Assembly: GCF_008329525.1 (NCBI RefSeq)
Contig: NZ_NPKQ01000001.1
Location: 1,240,001-1,304,000 of the forward strand
Length of the DNA: 64,000 bases
Reading direction: 5' to 3'
Origin: Tardiphaga sp. P9-11
GTDB lineage: Bacteria > Pseudomonadota > Alphaproteobacteria > Rhizobiales > Xanthobacteraceae
This document shows, one piece after another, positions 16,963-25,491 of this stretch (within the stretch, counting starts at the first letter, position 1; the number at the start of each line of letters is the position of its first letter). A program made the position numbers and the translations under genes. Under the pieces are notes generated by a model. It saw only the letters and a program-made list of their open reading frames with translations, made no database searches and was not told where the DNA came from.

Positions 16963-17902
16963 AGCTGCGATCCACCGCTTTGTTGACGTCGACCTGCTTC
17001 GACAGGATTCCGTAGCGTGTGGCGCGGTCCGACGCCTCCTGGAACTCCTTCACCACGCCGTCGTCGATGGCGATCGGCCGGGTGTCCTGTGCCTTGTAGG
17101 CACGCACCAGCACATCTTCCGGCAGTTTGGTCAGTTCGGCGGTGTTCTTCGCGTAGTCTTCGATGTGTTCGCGCGACCAGTTGCGCGCCTTGTCGAGACG
17201 CCGCAGGAAGTCAGCGATTGCTTCGCGCTTGGTGGCGATGGCCTGGTCAGAGGCGATGATGAAGGTGAGCGTCGGCGTGAGTCCAGCGCCATCGGCGACG
17301 ACGCGCGCGTTGTCCTTCAGCACGGCATAGGAGACATAGGGCTCCCAGACCGCCCAGCCATCGATGGAGCCAGCGACCAGCGCGATCTTGGCATCGACGG
17401 GACCGAGCGGCGCGAAGGTGGCGTCGGTGATCTTGTAGCCGGCTTTCTCCAGCGTGGCGTCGATCAGAAACTGGCCCCAGCCACCGCGCGTGCCGGCGAG
17501 GCGCTTGCCCTTGAGGTCGGCCGCGGTCTTGATCGGCGAGTCCTGCCGCACGAGGATTGCCTGCGTATCGGCATTGGCGCGCACGCCGCCGATCGCCTTG
17601 ATCGGCGAGCCGTTGGCAAACACCGTTAGGAAAGCGAGATCGCCGGTGTGGCCGACATCGAGCGCGCCCGCATTGATGGCTTCGAGGATCGGCGCGGCTG
17701 CAGGGAATTCCGACCACTGGATCTTGTAAGGCAGGTCTTTGGTGAGTCCAGCCGCTTCCAGCAGCGAACGGTTACCGCCCTTCTGGTCGCCGATGCGCAG
17801 CGTGATCTGATCGGCTGCAAAGGCGGAGGTGGCGAGTGCTGCGCTGAAGGCGGTGGCGATGAGCGTTGAAAGCAAGCGGCGCGATGTGGAAGAGGCGGTC
17901 AT
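16934..17902 (-). CDS. ABC transporter substrate-binding protein, aliphatic sulfonate type
   Basis: The start chosen is ATG 17902, which gives MTASSTSRRLLSTLIATAF...ATSAFAAD, a clear Sec signal cut after AFA, and has GAGAAAG upstream; an upstream extension to 17998 lacks support. 322 residues. ITLRIGDQKGG, LEAINAGALDVGHTGD and LKGKRLAGTRGG match SsuA/TauA-type proteins. No permease or ATPase gene is adjacent, so it is an orphan component. Its 3' end overlaps the convergent MFS gene by 29 bp. Ligand (sulfonate, taurine or nitrate-like) is inferred only from family. Confidence 0.88.
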   Translation of the reverse strand: MTASSTSRRLLSTLIATAFSAALATSAFAADQITLRIGDQKGGNRSLLEAAGLTKDLPYKIQWSEFPAAAPILEAINAGALDVGHTGDLAFLTVFANGSPIKAIGGVRANADTQAILVRQDSPIKTAADLKGKRLAGTRGGWGQFLIDATLEKAGYKITDATFAPLGPVDAKIALVAGSIDGWAVWEPYVSYAVLKDNARVVADGAGLTPTLTFIIASDQAIATKREAIADFLRRLDKARNWSREHIEDYAKNTAELTKLPEDVLVRAYKAQDTRPIAIDDGVVKEFQEASDRATRYGILSKQVDVNKAVDRSFTQAAPASN

Positions 17903-18289
17903 GGTCACTTTCTCTGATGCAGTGGCGAGCATCAAAGCTACGTCCGACACGGATTCAGTCAATGAAATGGCTGACTGAATATCATCGAGCGAAAGCAACG
18001 AATGTAGCGTTGCTGGAAATAGCGTGGAAGTTTTGCGCTTTCGGAAAATCTGATGTGTTTTGGCGCACCGTCAACCTGGGTGCGCATTCCCGCCCAACTC
18101 TGCCGCCTTTCCGCCAGAATTCGCTTCCGCGACGCATTTGGTGCGCCGCAGAATAGCCATGACCATCAGCAGAAATAGGGAATGGATTACTCTGAACAGA
18201 CAAAAGCCCTCGCGCTATTTCGCAATCGGGCCGTTTGGAGTGCGACGGATTTGGAAGTCGCCCGGCATTCGGGCCGGGAGCATTTCAAA
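17903..18289. other. Intergenic region between divergent binding-protein and glycosyltransferase genes
   Basis: About 390 bp, noticeably more AT-rich than its surroundings near 17930-18060. It holds one clear inverted repeat, GCGCAC (18063-18068) with GTGCGC (18080-18085). If ATG 18182 is the true glycosyltransferase start, the last ~108 bp are coding. Confidence 0.45.
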
Positions 18290-19390
18290 GTGGCGTCTGT
18301 ACTTCAGTTGATTTCGTCGCTGACAGTGGGCGGCTCAGAGCGATTGCTGATTAATTTTGCGGCTAGCTGCACGTCGGAGGAGGGTGTTCCGCAGGTCTTC
18401 GTCGTCATCAATGACTGGTTCCATCCCGATCTCGCCGCCGAGTTGGCGGCCACCGGTCATCCCGTCTATTTCCTCAAGCGTGCACCCGGGAACCGCAATC
18501 CACGCATCATCCTGACGCTGCTCAACATCATACGCAAGCACGACGTTCGCGTCATTCATGCGCATGACAGCGGCGCCAAGCACTTCGCGATGCTGAGCAA
18601 ACTCTACCGACCAATGAGCGTTGGCTACACGATCCACAACACAGGCCTCGTCAATGCATGGGACCGCGTGAAGCTTCGACTCCATCAGCGTTTCGTCGAC
18701 TGGAACATCGCAATTTCGGCGGCGGTCGAGCGCGAGTGCCAAGCCGCCAAACTGAAGTGCCTCTTCAAGGTGCATAATGGTATTCCATTGGCGACATTCG
18801 ACGCGGTCGCGCGACAGCGTCGCTTTGGTACACCGTTGCGATTGATCAATGTCGCCCGAATCTATCCGAAACAGAAAGGTCAGGACATCCTGATCAAAGC
18901 GATCAGTCTCTGCGTGGCGCGCGGGCTCAATCTCCGCTGCGACTTTGTCGGCAGTCCGCCGCGCGACGATCAGGGGCCGCTGCTCAGCCTGAAGGCGTTG
19001 ACGATTGCCGAAGGCGTTGCCGATCGCGTTCGGTTTCTGTGCGGTCATACCGACGTGCGCGGGCCGCTGGAGGAGGCGGACATCTTCGTGTTGCCGTCAC
19101 GCTTCGAAGGTTTCGGCCTGGTGTTGCTGGAGGCCATGGCCGTCGGCCTGCCCATCATCGCCGCAGATGTCGACGGCCCTGCGGAACTGCTGGTGGACGG
19201 CTTGAACGGCATCAAGTTCAAGGTCGGTTCGGCGGAGGATCTTGCCGACAAGATTGTGGCGCTTGCAGCACAGCCGAAGGTCGCGGAGAGAATTGCGAAG
19301 ACCGCGAAGAATTTCGTCACCGAATTCGATATTGCCACAATGCGCGACCAGTATTTCGGCATCTACGGGCAGATGATGAAGGCGAGCTAG
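18290..19390 (+). CDS. Family 4-type glycosyltransferase
   Basis: The frame runs from ATG 18182 (402 aa), but GTG 18290 has GGGAG 9 nt upstream and makes the protein begin at the usual first strand (ASVLQLISSLTVGGSERLL), giving 366 residues. GT4 marks are TVGGSERLLINFA, VIHAHDSGAKHFA in the N-terminal domain, and RFEGFGLVLLEAM, the EX7E sugar-nucleotide motif, in the C-terminal domain. It probably transfers a sugar from an NDP-sugar to an envelope or exopolysaccharide acceptor. It stands alone, with no polysaccharide cluster nearby, and codon use is less GC-biased than in neighbours, hinting at acquisition. Confidence 0.85.
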   Translation: MASVLQLISSLTVGGSERLLINFAASCTSEEGVPQVFVVINDWFHPDLAAELAATGHPVYFLKRAPGNRNPRIILTLLNIIRKHDVRVIHAHDSGAKHFAMLSKLYRPMSVGYTIHNTGLVNAWDRVKLRLHQRFVDWNIAISAAVERECQAAKLKCLFKVHNGIPLATFDAVARQRRFGTPLRLINVARIYPKQKGQDILIKAISLCVARGLNLRCDFVGSPPRDDQGPLLSLKALTIAEGVADRVRFLCGHTDVRGPLEEADIFVLPSRFEGFGLVLLEAMAVGLPIIAADVDGPAELLVDGLNGIKFKVGSAEDLADKIVALAAQPKVAERIAKTAKNFVTEFDIATMRDQYFGIYGQMMKAS

Positions 19391-19391
19391 T

Positions 19392-20312
19392 TCAGGTCCG
19401 GCGTGCGCGCTTGCCGGTCGCGGCGAGTTTGTCAGCGAGGAATTCCAGTAGCACCTCGACGCGGGCGGGGCGCGGACCGCCCGGCGGCGTGACGAGATAG
19501 ACACCGCTCGACGATTGCGACCAGTCCTGCAACACGGCTTCCAGCGCGCCGCTTGCCAACGCGTCGCCGACGATGAAATCCGGCAAGTCGCTGATCCCCA
19601 ATCCGGCAATCAGCGCAGGCAGCAGCGCCTCGCCATTGTTGACGCGGAGCGGCCCGGCAGGCCGAACGCTGGCCTGTTCGCCGGCCGCATTGGTGAAGTG
19701 CCAGACGCCGGGTGTGGAGAGATAGGTGTAGCCAAAGCATTTGTGGTCGGCGAGGTGCATGGGATGCGTCGGCCGACCGTATTTTGCGAAGTAGGACGGC
19801 GCCGCCACGATATGGCGCTTCACCGGACAGAGCCGCCGCGCGATCAGTGATGAGTCCGGCAGCGTGGCGATGCGGATTGCAGCGTCGAAACCTTCGCCGA
19901 TCAGATCGACGGTCGCATCACTGAGGCTGAGGTCGATGGAGACTTCCGGATATTTGGCGAGGAACTCCGGCAGCAAATGCGCCACCGTATTGGTGCCAAA
20001 GGTCATCGGCACGGCCAGCCGTACCAGCCCGCGCGGTGTCGCCGATTGCGCCAGCGCCTCGTTCTCGAGCGCTTCGCCGTCCACCAGCAATTGCGCGGCC
20101 TTCACCGCCAGCGTCTTGCCGGCGTCCGTCAGCGCCAGCCGCCGCGAGGTCCGGTTGAACAGCCGCGCGCCCAGGCGATCCTCCAACCGGCTGATGGCCT
20201 TGGAGACGGTGGCCTTGGACAGGGTCAATTCGGTCGCCGCCGCCGCGAAGGACCGCAGCTCAACCACTTTGGCGAAAATCGCCAGCGCCTCGAAATCGGG
20301 GAGTTTGGGCAT
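19392..20312 (-). CDS. LysR family transcriptional regulator
   Basis: The start is ATG 20312 (MPKLPDFEALAIFAKVVE); the frame extends to a TTG at 20339 with no gain. 306 residues: N-terminal helix-turn-helix (SFAAAATELTLSKATVSKAISRLEDRLGARLFNRTSR) and a C-terminal periplasmic-fold effector domain. It is divergent from the pirin-wrbA pair with 118 bp between, the classic LysR arrangement for the regulated genes. Pirin and WrbA both handle quinones, so the inducer may be a quinone or electrophile; this is inferred. Confidence 0.92.
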   Translation of the reverse strand: MPKLPDFEALAIFAKVVELRSFAAAATELTLSKATVSKAISRLEDRLGARLFNRTSRRLALTDAGKTLAVKAAQLLVDGEALENEALAQSATPRGLVRLAVPMTFGTNTVAHLLPEFLAKYPEVSIDLSLSDATVDLIGEGFDAAIRIATLPDSSLIARRLCPVKRHIVAAPSYFAKYGRPTHPMHLADHKCFGYTYLSTPGVWHFTNAAGEQASVRPAGPLRVNNGEALLPALIAGLGISDLPDFIVGDALASGALEAVLQDWSQSSSGVYLVTPPGGPRPARVEVLLEFLADKLAATGKRARRT

Positions 20313-20386
20313 GTCAAAATCCGAAACGATGAGTTTCAATCATTTCTATTTATGAGCCATCTGTGAGGACATATCCAGATGCCCAG

Positions 20387-20400
20387 GATGCAAATGCATC
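20387..20400. promoter_or_regulatory. Palindrome in lysR-pirin intergenic region, candidate LysR site
   Basis: GATGCA-AA-TGCATC is a perfect 14-bp inverted repeat, 31 bp upstream of the pirin start codon. LysR proteins bind dyad sequences in the divergent promoter they control, so this is the best candidate in the 118-bp gap. Confidence 0.45.
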
Positions 20401-20430
20401 AAACGCAAGTAACCAGATGAGGATTTCGTC

Positions 20431-21129
20431 ATGATCGACCTCAGACCTTTCGACAAACTCGGTGGCGCCGACCACGGCTGGCTCAAAGCCAAGCACCATT
20501 TCTCGTTCGGCAGTCACTACGACCCCGAGAATATGGGTCACGGCAGCCTGCGCGTGTGGAACGACGACGAGATCGCGCCGAACACCGGCTTCCCTGCGCA
20601 TCCGCATTCCAACATGGAAATCATCACCTATGTCCGCGAAGGCGCGATCACGCATCAGGACAGTCTGGGCAATACCGGCCGCACCGAGGCTGGCGACGTC
20701 CAGGTGATGAGCGCGGGCTCGGGCATCCGACACTCCGAATACAATCTGGAGCCGGCGACCACGCGGATCTTCCAGATCTGGATCGAGCCCACCCAAACGG
20801 GCGGCCAGCCCTGCTGGGGCGCCAAGCCGTTCCCGAAGGCCGATCGTTCGGGCCAGTTCGTGACCATTGCGAGCGGCTTCAAGGACGACGCCGGGGCACT
20901 GCCGATCCGGGCTGACGCCCGGGTGCTGGCAACCACACTGAAGGCCGGTGAGACTGCGCGATATCCGCTCGGTGCCGCGCGCAACGGCTACCTCGTGCCG
21001 GCCGCCGGCGCGATCGAGATCAACGGCATTCGCGTCAATGCCCGCGATGGCGTCGCCATCCGTGATGAAGCCAACGTCACGATCACCGCGCTGGAAGATT
21101 CCGAACTCGTTCTGGTGGACGCGGCCTGA
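20431..21129 (+). CDS. Pirin family protein
   Basis: 232 residues, a bicupin. The N-terminal cupin has the metal-binding pattern [15 protein letters not shown]...H and the typical [12 protein letters not shown]. Bacterial pirins bind Fe and some have quercetin 2,3-dioxygenase activity. ATG 20431 is preceded by GAGGA. It is followed 58 nt later by wrbA and is divergent from lysR, so it is probably part of a quinone/oxidative-stress response unit. Confidence 0.92.
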   Translation: MIDLRPFDKLGGADHGWLKAKHHFSFGSHYDPENMGHGSLRVWNDDEIAPNTGFPAHPHSNMEIITYVREGAITHQDSLGNTGRTEAGDVQVMSAGSGIRHSEYNLEPATTRIFQIWIEPTQTGGQPCWGAKPFPKADRSGQFVTIASGFKDDAGALPIRADARVLATTLKAGETARYPLGAARNGYLVPAAGAIEINGIRVNARDGVAIRDEANVTITALEDSELVLVDAA

Positions 21130-21187
21130 CGGCGCCCATCGATCATCAACCCACCCCCCTCAATCAGATATCCAACGGAGACTGACC

Positions 21188-21787
21188 ATGACCAAAGTAC
21201 TCGTTCTGTATTATTCCGCTTATGGCCACATCGAAGCGATGGCCAATGCCGTCGCCGAAGGTGCCCGCGAAGCCGGCGCCACTGTCGATATCAAGCGCGT
21301 GCCTGAACTGGTGCCTGCCGAGGTCGCCAAGGCGTCCTACTACAAGATGGACCAGGCAGCGCCGATCGCGACCATCGACGATCTCGCCAATTACGACGCG
21401 ATCATCGTCGGCACCGGCACCCGCTTCGGCCGCATGGCCTCGCAGATGGCCAACTTCCTCGATCAGGCCGGTGGCCTGTGGATGAAGGGCGCGCTGCATG
21501 GCAAGGTCGGCGGTGCCTTCACGTCGACCGCGACCCAGCACGGTGGCCAGGAAACCACGCTGTTCTCCATCATCACCAACCTGCTGCATTTCGGCATGAC
21601 CATCGTTGGCCTCAATTACGGCTTCCAGGGCCAGATGAAGCTCGATGAAGTCACCGGCGGTTCGCCCTATGGCGCGACCACGCTGACCGGTGGTGACGGC
21701 AGTCGCCAGCCTTCGGCCAATGAGCTGGCTGGTGCCCGTTATCAGGGCAAGGTGATCGCCGAAACCGCCAAGAAGCTGCATGGCTAA
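21188..21787 (+). CDS. wrbA: NAD(P)H:quinone oxidoreductase WrbA
   Basis: The start is ATG 21188 after ACGGAG. 199 residues, the family length. It opens with the flavodoxin-like FMN loop [16 protein letters not shown] and has [17 protein letters not shown], the WrbA signature region around the FMN isoalloxazine. It reduces quinones by two electrons, avoiding semiquinones. It is co-oriented with pirin, under the likely control of the divergent LysR gene. Confidence 0.95.
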   Translation: MTKVLVLYYSAYGHIEAMANAVAEGAREAGATVDIKRVPELVPAEVAKASYYKMDQAAPIATIDDLANYDAIIVGTGTRFGRMASQMANFLDQAGGLWMKGALHGKVGGAFTSTATQHGGQETTLFSIITNLLHFGMTIVGLNYGFQGQMKLDEVTGGSPYGATTLTGGDGSRQPSANELAGARYQGKVIAETAKKLHG

Positions 21788-21813
21788 CCAAAACGGATAG
21801 CAGATACGAAAAA

Positions 21814-21841
21814 GGCGGCGTTCTGATTGCAGAGCGCCGCC
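21814..21841 (+). terminator. Terminator-like hairpin after wrbA
   Basis: GGCGGCG..TCTG and CAGA..CGCCGCC form an 11-12 bp stem with ATTG loop, 26 nt after the wrbA stop. The downstream tract is only moderately T-rich (CTATCTAT), but an A-run precedes the stem, as in bidirectional terminators. Confidence 0.55.
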
Positions 21842-22037
21842 CTATCTATGCCGGGACGAACGGATTCGATTTCATCATGCTCGACGTGTATTTCATTTAT
21901 CAGCTGGCTCGGCGGCCGTTGCACGCGATCGCGCGGAAATGGGTTTGTCGCGGCATCGCGCATGTGACCAGGGGCGAAGTTGTTTGCCCCGAATGTCGCC
22001 AACGCTGAGACGTTCCTTGATTGTCAGACTGGAAACG

Positions 22038-22055
22038 CTACGTCCGGGGACGTAG
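22038..22055. promoter_or_regulatory. 18-bp perfect palindrome just upstream of modE-like gene
   Basis: CTACGTCC-GG-GGACGTAG ends 9 bp before the ATG at 22065. Its position over the ribosome-binding region suggests an autoregulatory operator or a translation-blocking hairpin. It does not resemble the AT-rich Mo-box consensus. Confidence 0.5.
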
Positions 22056-22064
22056 ACTTGGGTC

Positions 22065-22439
22065 ATGTCCAAACCAGCCAGCTCGCCCGCGCCAGTCCTC
22101 AGTATCCGCATCGACCTCGATCCCGAGGGACGGATCGGACCGGGCAAAATCCAGCTCCTCGAACATATTCACGCCACCGGTTCGATTTCGGCCGCCGGCC
22201 GCGCCATGGCGATGTCCTACAAACGCGCCTGGGATCTGGTGGATGAACTCAACCGGATCTGCGGGCAGGCGGCCGTCGAGCGCCAGACCGGTGGCAAGAA
22301 TGGTGGGGGCGCTATCCTCACGCCATTCGGCCTGACGCTCATCAAGCGCTATCGCGGCATCGAGAACGCTGCGACCACCGCCGCGCGCAAGGAGCTGCTG
22401 GCGCTGAAGGGCGACATTGGCAAGAAGCGCAGGTTCTAG
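22065..22439 (+). CDS. ModE-like winged-helix regulator (N-terminal domain only)
   Basis: 124 residues. The fold is the ModE N-terminal winged helix: IQLLEHIHATGSISAAGRAMAMSYKRAWDLVDELNRI, followed by a wing with GGKNGGGAILTPFG. It lacks the C-terminal molybdate-binding MOP domains, so it is a one-domain LysR-like molybdate-family regulator that may need another signal. Downstream genes (DUF2478 and a molybdopterin enzyme) make a molybdenum-related role likely. Confidence 0.85.
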   Translation: MSKPASSPAPVLSIRIDLDPEGRIGPGKIQLLEHIHATGSISAAGRAMAMSYKRAWDLVDELNRICGQAAVERQTGGKNGGGAILTPFGLTLIKRYRGIENAATTAARKELLALKGDIGKKRRF

Positions 22440-22460
22440 CTTGCCACCCGCCGGTTCCGC

Positions 22461-22486
22461 CGTTGTATCCAGATAAATATATCGCG
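22461..22486. promoter_or_regulatory. Mo-box-like imperfect dyad before DUF2478 gene
   Basis: CGTTGTAT (22461-22468) and ATATCGCG (22479-22486) resemble the half-sites of ModE operators (CGTTATAT/ATATAACG) with 7/8 and 6/8 matches and a 10-bp spacer. It lies between the ModE-like gene and the DUF2478 gene, about 100 bp before the likely start. Weak but well placed. Confidence 0.35.
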
Positions 22487-22586
22487 ACCGTGATGCCGAT
22501 CGCGCTTTCGAATGCCTCTATTCTGGACTAGCATTGTGCTGTCCTCGGCCGTTCCCGGCGTGCTGGGTCTCAACTGGAATCCCGCA

Positions 22587-23153
22587 ATGTTCGATGCCCA
22601 ATGCGATCTGGCTGCGCTGGTCTATGAGAAAGATCAGGATCCCGACGCGGTGCTGCACGCTTTCGCGGCAAATCTGAGCAAGCAGGGCATTCGCGCTGTT
22701 GGATTGGTGCAGCTCGGGCATCGCGAATTCGATGTGCCGAAGCTGACCGCAGTGATGTTGCATACCGGTGCGCAGGTGCGCTTGTTTCAGGATCTCGGCC
22801 CCGGCGCGAAGGGCTGCAAGCTGGACGTCGGACAATTGCTCGATGCGGGTACGCAGGTCGCCGACGCTATCGACCAGGGCGCAGATCTTGTCATCATCAA
22901 CCGGTTCGGTAAGCAGGAGCGCGAGGGCAAGGGGCTGGCCTATCTGATCGAACGCGCACTCTCGAGCGATATCCCCGTGGTGATCGCAGTGCCGTCGCAT
23001 CGCTTTCCCGAATGGATCGAGTTTGCCGATGGCATGAGCGTCAAGCTGCATTGCGATCGCGAGTCGCTCGATGGCTGGTGGGCGAAAGTCTCCTGCCGCA
23101 GCGAGGGGCTCATGCGTCAGGACCATCGCAGCGTTTGCGAAGTGCTGAAATAG
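22587..23153 (+). CDS. DUF2478 domain protein (molybdenum-linked NTPase-like)
   Basis: ATG 22587 gives 188 residues starting MFDAQCDLAALVYEKDQDPDAVLHAFA, the normal DUF2478 opening; an upstream ATG at 22512 would add an unrelated 25 residues. GADLVIINRFGKQEREGKG is the strongest family marker. DUF2478 genes are commonly found beside molybdate transport and ModE genes, but their biochemical role is not established. Here it lies between a ModE-like regulator and a molybdopterin enzyme, supporting that link. Confidence 0.8.
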   Translation: MFDAQCDLAALVYEKDQDPDAVLHAFAANLSKQGIRAVGLVQLGHREFDVPKLTAVMLHTGAQVRLFQDLGPGAKGCKLDVGQLLDAGTQVADAIDQGADLVIINRFGKQEREGKGLAYLIERALSSDIPVVIAVPSHRFPEWIEFADGMSVKLHCDRESLDGWWAKVSCRSEGLMRQDHRSVCEVLK

Positions 23154-23174
23154 AGTTTCATCAACGCGTCGCCA

Positions 23175-23837
23175 TCAATCGTCCGAATACCGTTGCTCCT
23201 GCCACGGATCGCCGCGGTTGTGGTAGCCGCGGACTTCCCAATAACCGGGCTTGTCGTCGCCGACGAATTCGATGCGCTGCAGCCACTTGGCGCTCTTCCA
23301 GAAATACAGATGCGGCACGATCACGCGCACCGGGCCGCCATGGTCGCGCTCGATCGGCGTGCCCTGCCACGAATGCGCCAGCAGCGCGTCCTCCGCGGCG
23401 AAATCTTCCAGCGACAGGTTCGTAGTGTAGCCGTCATGGGATTCCAGTACGACGAAGCGGGCATCCGGCTTCGGCTGGCAGGCATCCAGCAACGCACGTG
23501 TCGACAGACCCTCCCACTGGTTGTCGTAACGCGACCAGGTGGTGACGCAGTGGATGTCGGAAATGAAGGTGGATTGCGGTGCTGCGGAAAACTGCGCGAA
23601 ATCCCAGAACAGCGGCGTCTCGACGGCGCCATAGACATCGAGGCGCCAGCGCTCGCGGGAAATGTTGGGCGTAATGCCCAGATCCAGCACCGGCCAGTCC
23701 TGGGTGAGGTGCTGGCCGGGTGGAAGTCTTTGGTCTTCCGGGCGCGCAATCTTGCCGGTGAGAAACCGGCCCTCGCGCGCCCAGCGCTGTTTGGTTTGCG
23801 TCAGCTTGGAATCCGGCGGGGTGTGGTCCTCGGTCAT
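23175..23837 (-). CDS. Sulfite-oxidase-like molybdopterin oxidoreductase
   Basis: 220 residues of the oxidoreductase molybdopterin-binding fold (COG2041). The Mo-ligand cysteine is Cys97 in the motif SDIHCVTTWSRYDNQWEG, and HGGPVRVIVPHLYFWKSAKW lies downstream as in sulfite oxidase/YedY relatives. It has no signal peptide and no haem or dimerisation domain, so it is a small cytosolic member with unknown substrate. It converges with the DUF2478 gene (21 bp apart), completing a molybdenum-themed cluster. Confidence 0.9.
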   Translation of the reverse strand: MTEDHTPPDSKLTQTKQRWAREGRFLTGKIARPEDQRLPPGQHLTQDWPVLDLGITPNISRERWRLDVYGAVETPLFWDFAQFSAAPQSTFISDIHCVTTWSRYDNQWEGLSTRALLDACQPKPDARFVVLESHDGYTTNLSLEDFAAEDALLAHSWQGTPIERDHGGPVRVIVPHLYFWKSAKWLQRIEFVGDDKPGYWEVRGYHNRGDPWQEQRYSDD

Positions 23838-23867
23838 GGCTGACGCTCCGTGTTCAGACTGTGACTA

Positions 23868-25190
23868 TCACTCGTGACGATGCATCGCCGACTTGTGCTT
23901 GGTGTCGCGCATGGTGGCGTAAATCAGCAGTGACAGGAAGATCATGCCCGACAGATAATAGTAGAACCACTGTTCATGGCCTATCTGCTTGAAGTACAGC
24001 GCGATCGCCGGCGCCGTACCGCCGAAGATCGACACCGTCAGCGCATAGGGCACGCCGACGCCCAGCGCACGGATATTGGTCGGGAACAGTTCGGCCTTCA
24101 CCACCGCATTGATCGAGGTATAGCCGGCGACGAAGATCCAGGCGCCGCAGATCAGCAGGAACGCTGTGAACGGCGACTTGGTGGTCTGCAGTGTCGTGAG
24201 GATCGGAACGGTTGCCAGTGTGCCGGCAACGCCGAAGAAGATCAGCAGCGGCTTGCGGCCGATGCGGTCGGAAATGGCGCCATAGATCGGCTGCAGCAGG
24301 CAGGCAAACACCAGCGTGCCGAAGATCACCGTGGTGGTTTGGTCGGCGGTAAGGCCTACCGACAGCTTCACGAAGGTCTGCATGTAGGTTGTGAAGGTGT
24401 AGAATGCAGCGGTACCGCCGGCGGTCAGGCCGACGACCAGCAGAAGTTCGCGTGGATAGGCTAGCAGCGCGCGCAGCGAGCCGCGCGGCTTCTTCAGCTT
24501 CCTGGCTTCGATGAACTGCTCGGTCTCGTGCATGTCACGACGCATCACGGCGGCGAAGATTGCTAGCGCGGCGCCGATCACGAACGGAGTACGCCAGCCC
24601 CAGTCCTTCAGTTCCTGCTCGGTGAGGAACACCTTCTGCAGCAACAGGAGGACGATGATCGCGGTCAACTGGCCGCCGATCAGCGTGACGTATTGAAAGC
24701 TTGAATAGAAGCCGCGATGGTTGGGATCGGCAACTTCCGAGAGATAGGTAGCGCTGGCGCCGTATTCGCCGCCGAGGCTGAGGCCTTCGATGATGCGGGC
24801 GAAGGCGAGAATGATCGGCGCCGCGATGCCGATGGTTGCATAAGTCGGCGTGCAGGCGATGATCAGCGAGCCGAAGCACATGCACAGCACCGAGATCGTC
24901 AGCGACAGGCGACGGCCATAGGCATCGGCGAGATAGCCGAACAGCCAGCCGCCGAGCGGCCGCATCAGGAAGGTTGCGGCGAACAGCACGGCCGCATTGA
25001 GCTGCTGAACGACAGGGTCGGAGTTCGGGAAGAAGGCCGGCGCGAAATACAATGCGAAGGCGGTATAGGCGTAGAAGTCGTACCACTCGACGAGATTGCC
25101 CATCGAGCCGATGAAGATCGCCTTGATCCGCTTTTTCGCATCGTCGAAGTGGAGTTTGCCGTCCGCCGGGGGTGCGAATTGTTCAGCCAC
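23868..25190 (-). CDS. MFS dicarboxylate/alpha-ketoglutarate:H+ symporter family
   Basis: 440 residues, ~12 membrane segments. SMGNLVEWYDFYAYTAFALYF followed by FLMRPLGGWLFGYLADAYGRR is the signature of the metabolite:H+ symporter group that includes KgtP, ProP and ShiA. A second diagnostic block is GLSLGGEYGASATYLSEVA. It probably imports a small organic acid such as 2-oxoglutarate; the substrate is inferred. It is transcribed alone, opposite to the DUF2478 gene. Confidence 0.9.
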   Translation of the reverse strand: MAEQFAPPADGKLHFDDAKKRIKAIFIGSMGNLVEWYDFYAYTAFALYFAPAFFPNSDPVVQQLNAAVLFAATFLMRPLGGWLFGYLADAYGRRLSLTISVLCMCFGSLIIACTPTYATIGIAAPIILAFARIIEGLSLGGEYGASATYLSEVADPNHRGFYSSFQYVTLIGGQLTAIIVLLLLQKVFLTEQELKDWGWRTPFVIGAALAIFAAVMRRDMHETEQFIEARKLKKPRGSLRALLAYPRELLLVVGLTAGGTAAFYTFTTYMQTFVKLSVGLTADQTTTVIFGTLVFACLLQPIYGAISDRIGRKPLLIFFGVAGTLATVPILTTLQTTKSPFTAFLLICGAWIFVAGYTSINAVVKAELFPTNIRALGVGVPYALTVSIFGGTAPAIALYFKQIGHEQWFYYYLSGMIFLSLLIYATMRDTKHKSAMHRHE

Positions 25191-25429
25191 GTAAAGCCCT
25201 CATATTCCGTGAAATGAAATGCTCCGTTGCCACGCGCGGCACGAAAAGCCAATGCCGCGGAATGCATTGCTGGTGGCAAAAGAACCTCCGATTGCCTGTA
25301 GCACAGGCAGCCTGCGGCGCAATGTCGCGATATCGTGGGATTGTTGCGGCGCACTATCGACGAAAGTCGAATAGAGAAGCACTCCGGTGCTTCCTGGATA
25401 CGGTCTTGGTGACCGCCATCCTCTCAGTC
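25191..25429. other. Intergenic region upstream of the KgtP-type gene
   Basis: This is the probable promoter region of the permease. It contains a perfect hairpin GAAGCAC-TCCG-GTGCTTC at 25376-25393. No credible ORF or RNA gene is seen. A palindromic repeat follows. Confidence 0.45.
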
Positions 25430-25482
25430 GTCATGCCCGGGCTAAAGCGCGAAGCCTTGCTTCGTGCTCGCCCGGCGATGAC
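25430..25482. repeat. Palindromic GTCAT...ATGAC intergenic element
   Basis: GTCATGCCCGGGC (25430-25442) faces GCCCGGCGATGAC (25470-25482) around an inner AGCGCGAAGC/GCTTCGTGCT dyad. It has the same termini as the longer element at 37601-37723, and lies just past the end of the amidase gene. It is typical of short REP/RIME-like repeats in this lineage. Confidence 0.6.
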
Positions 25483-25491
25483 AGCGTTGCG

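Noticed and set aside
21877-22008. 43-residue ORF ending CPECRQR upstream of the modE-like gene
   Set aside because: The cysteine pattern is suggestive, but the Shine-Dalgarno is weak and nothing else supports it.
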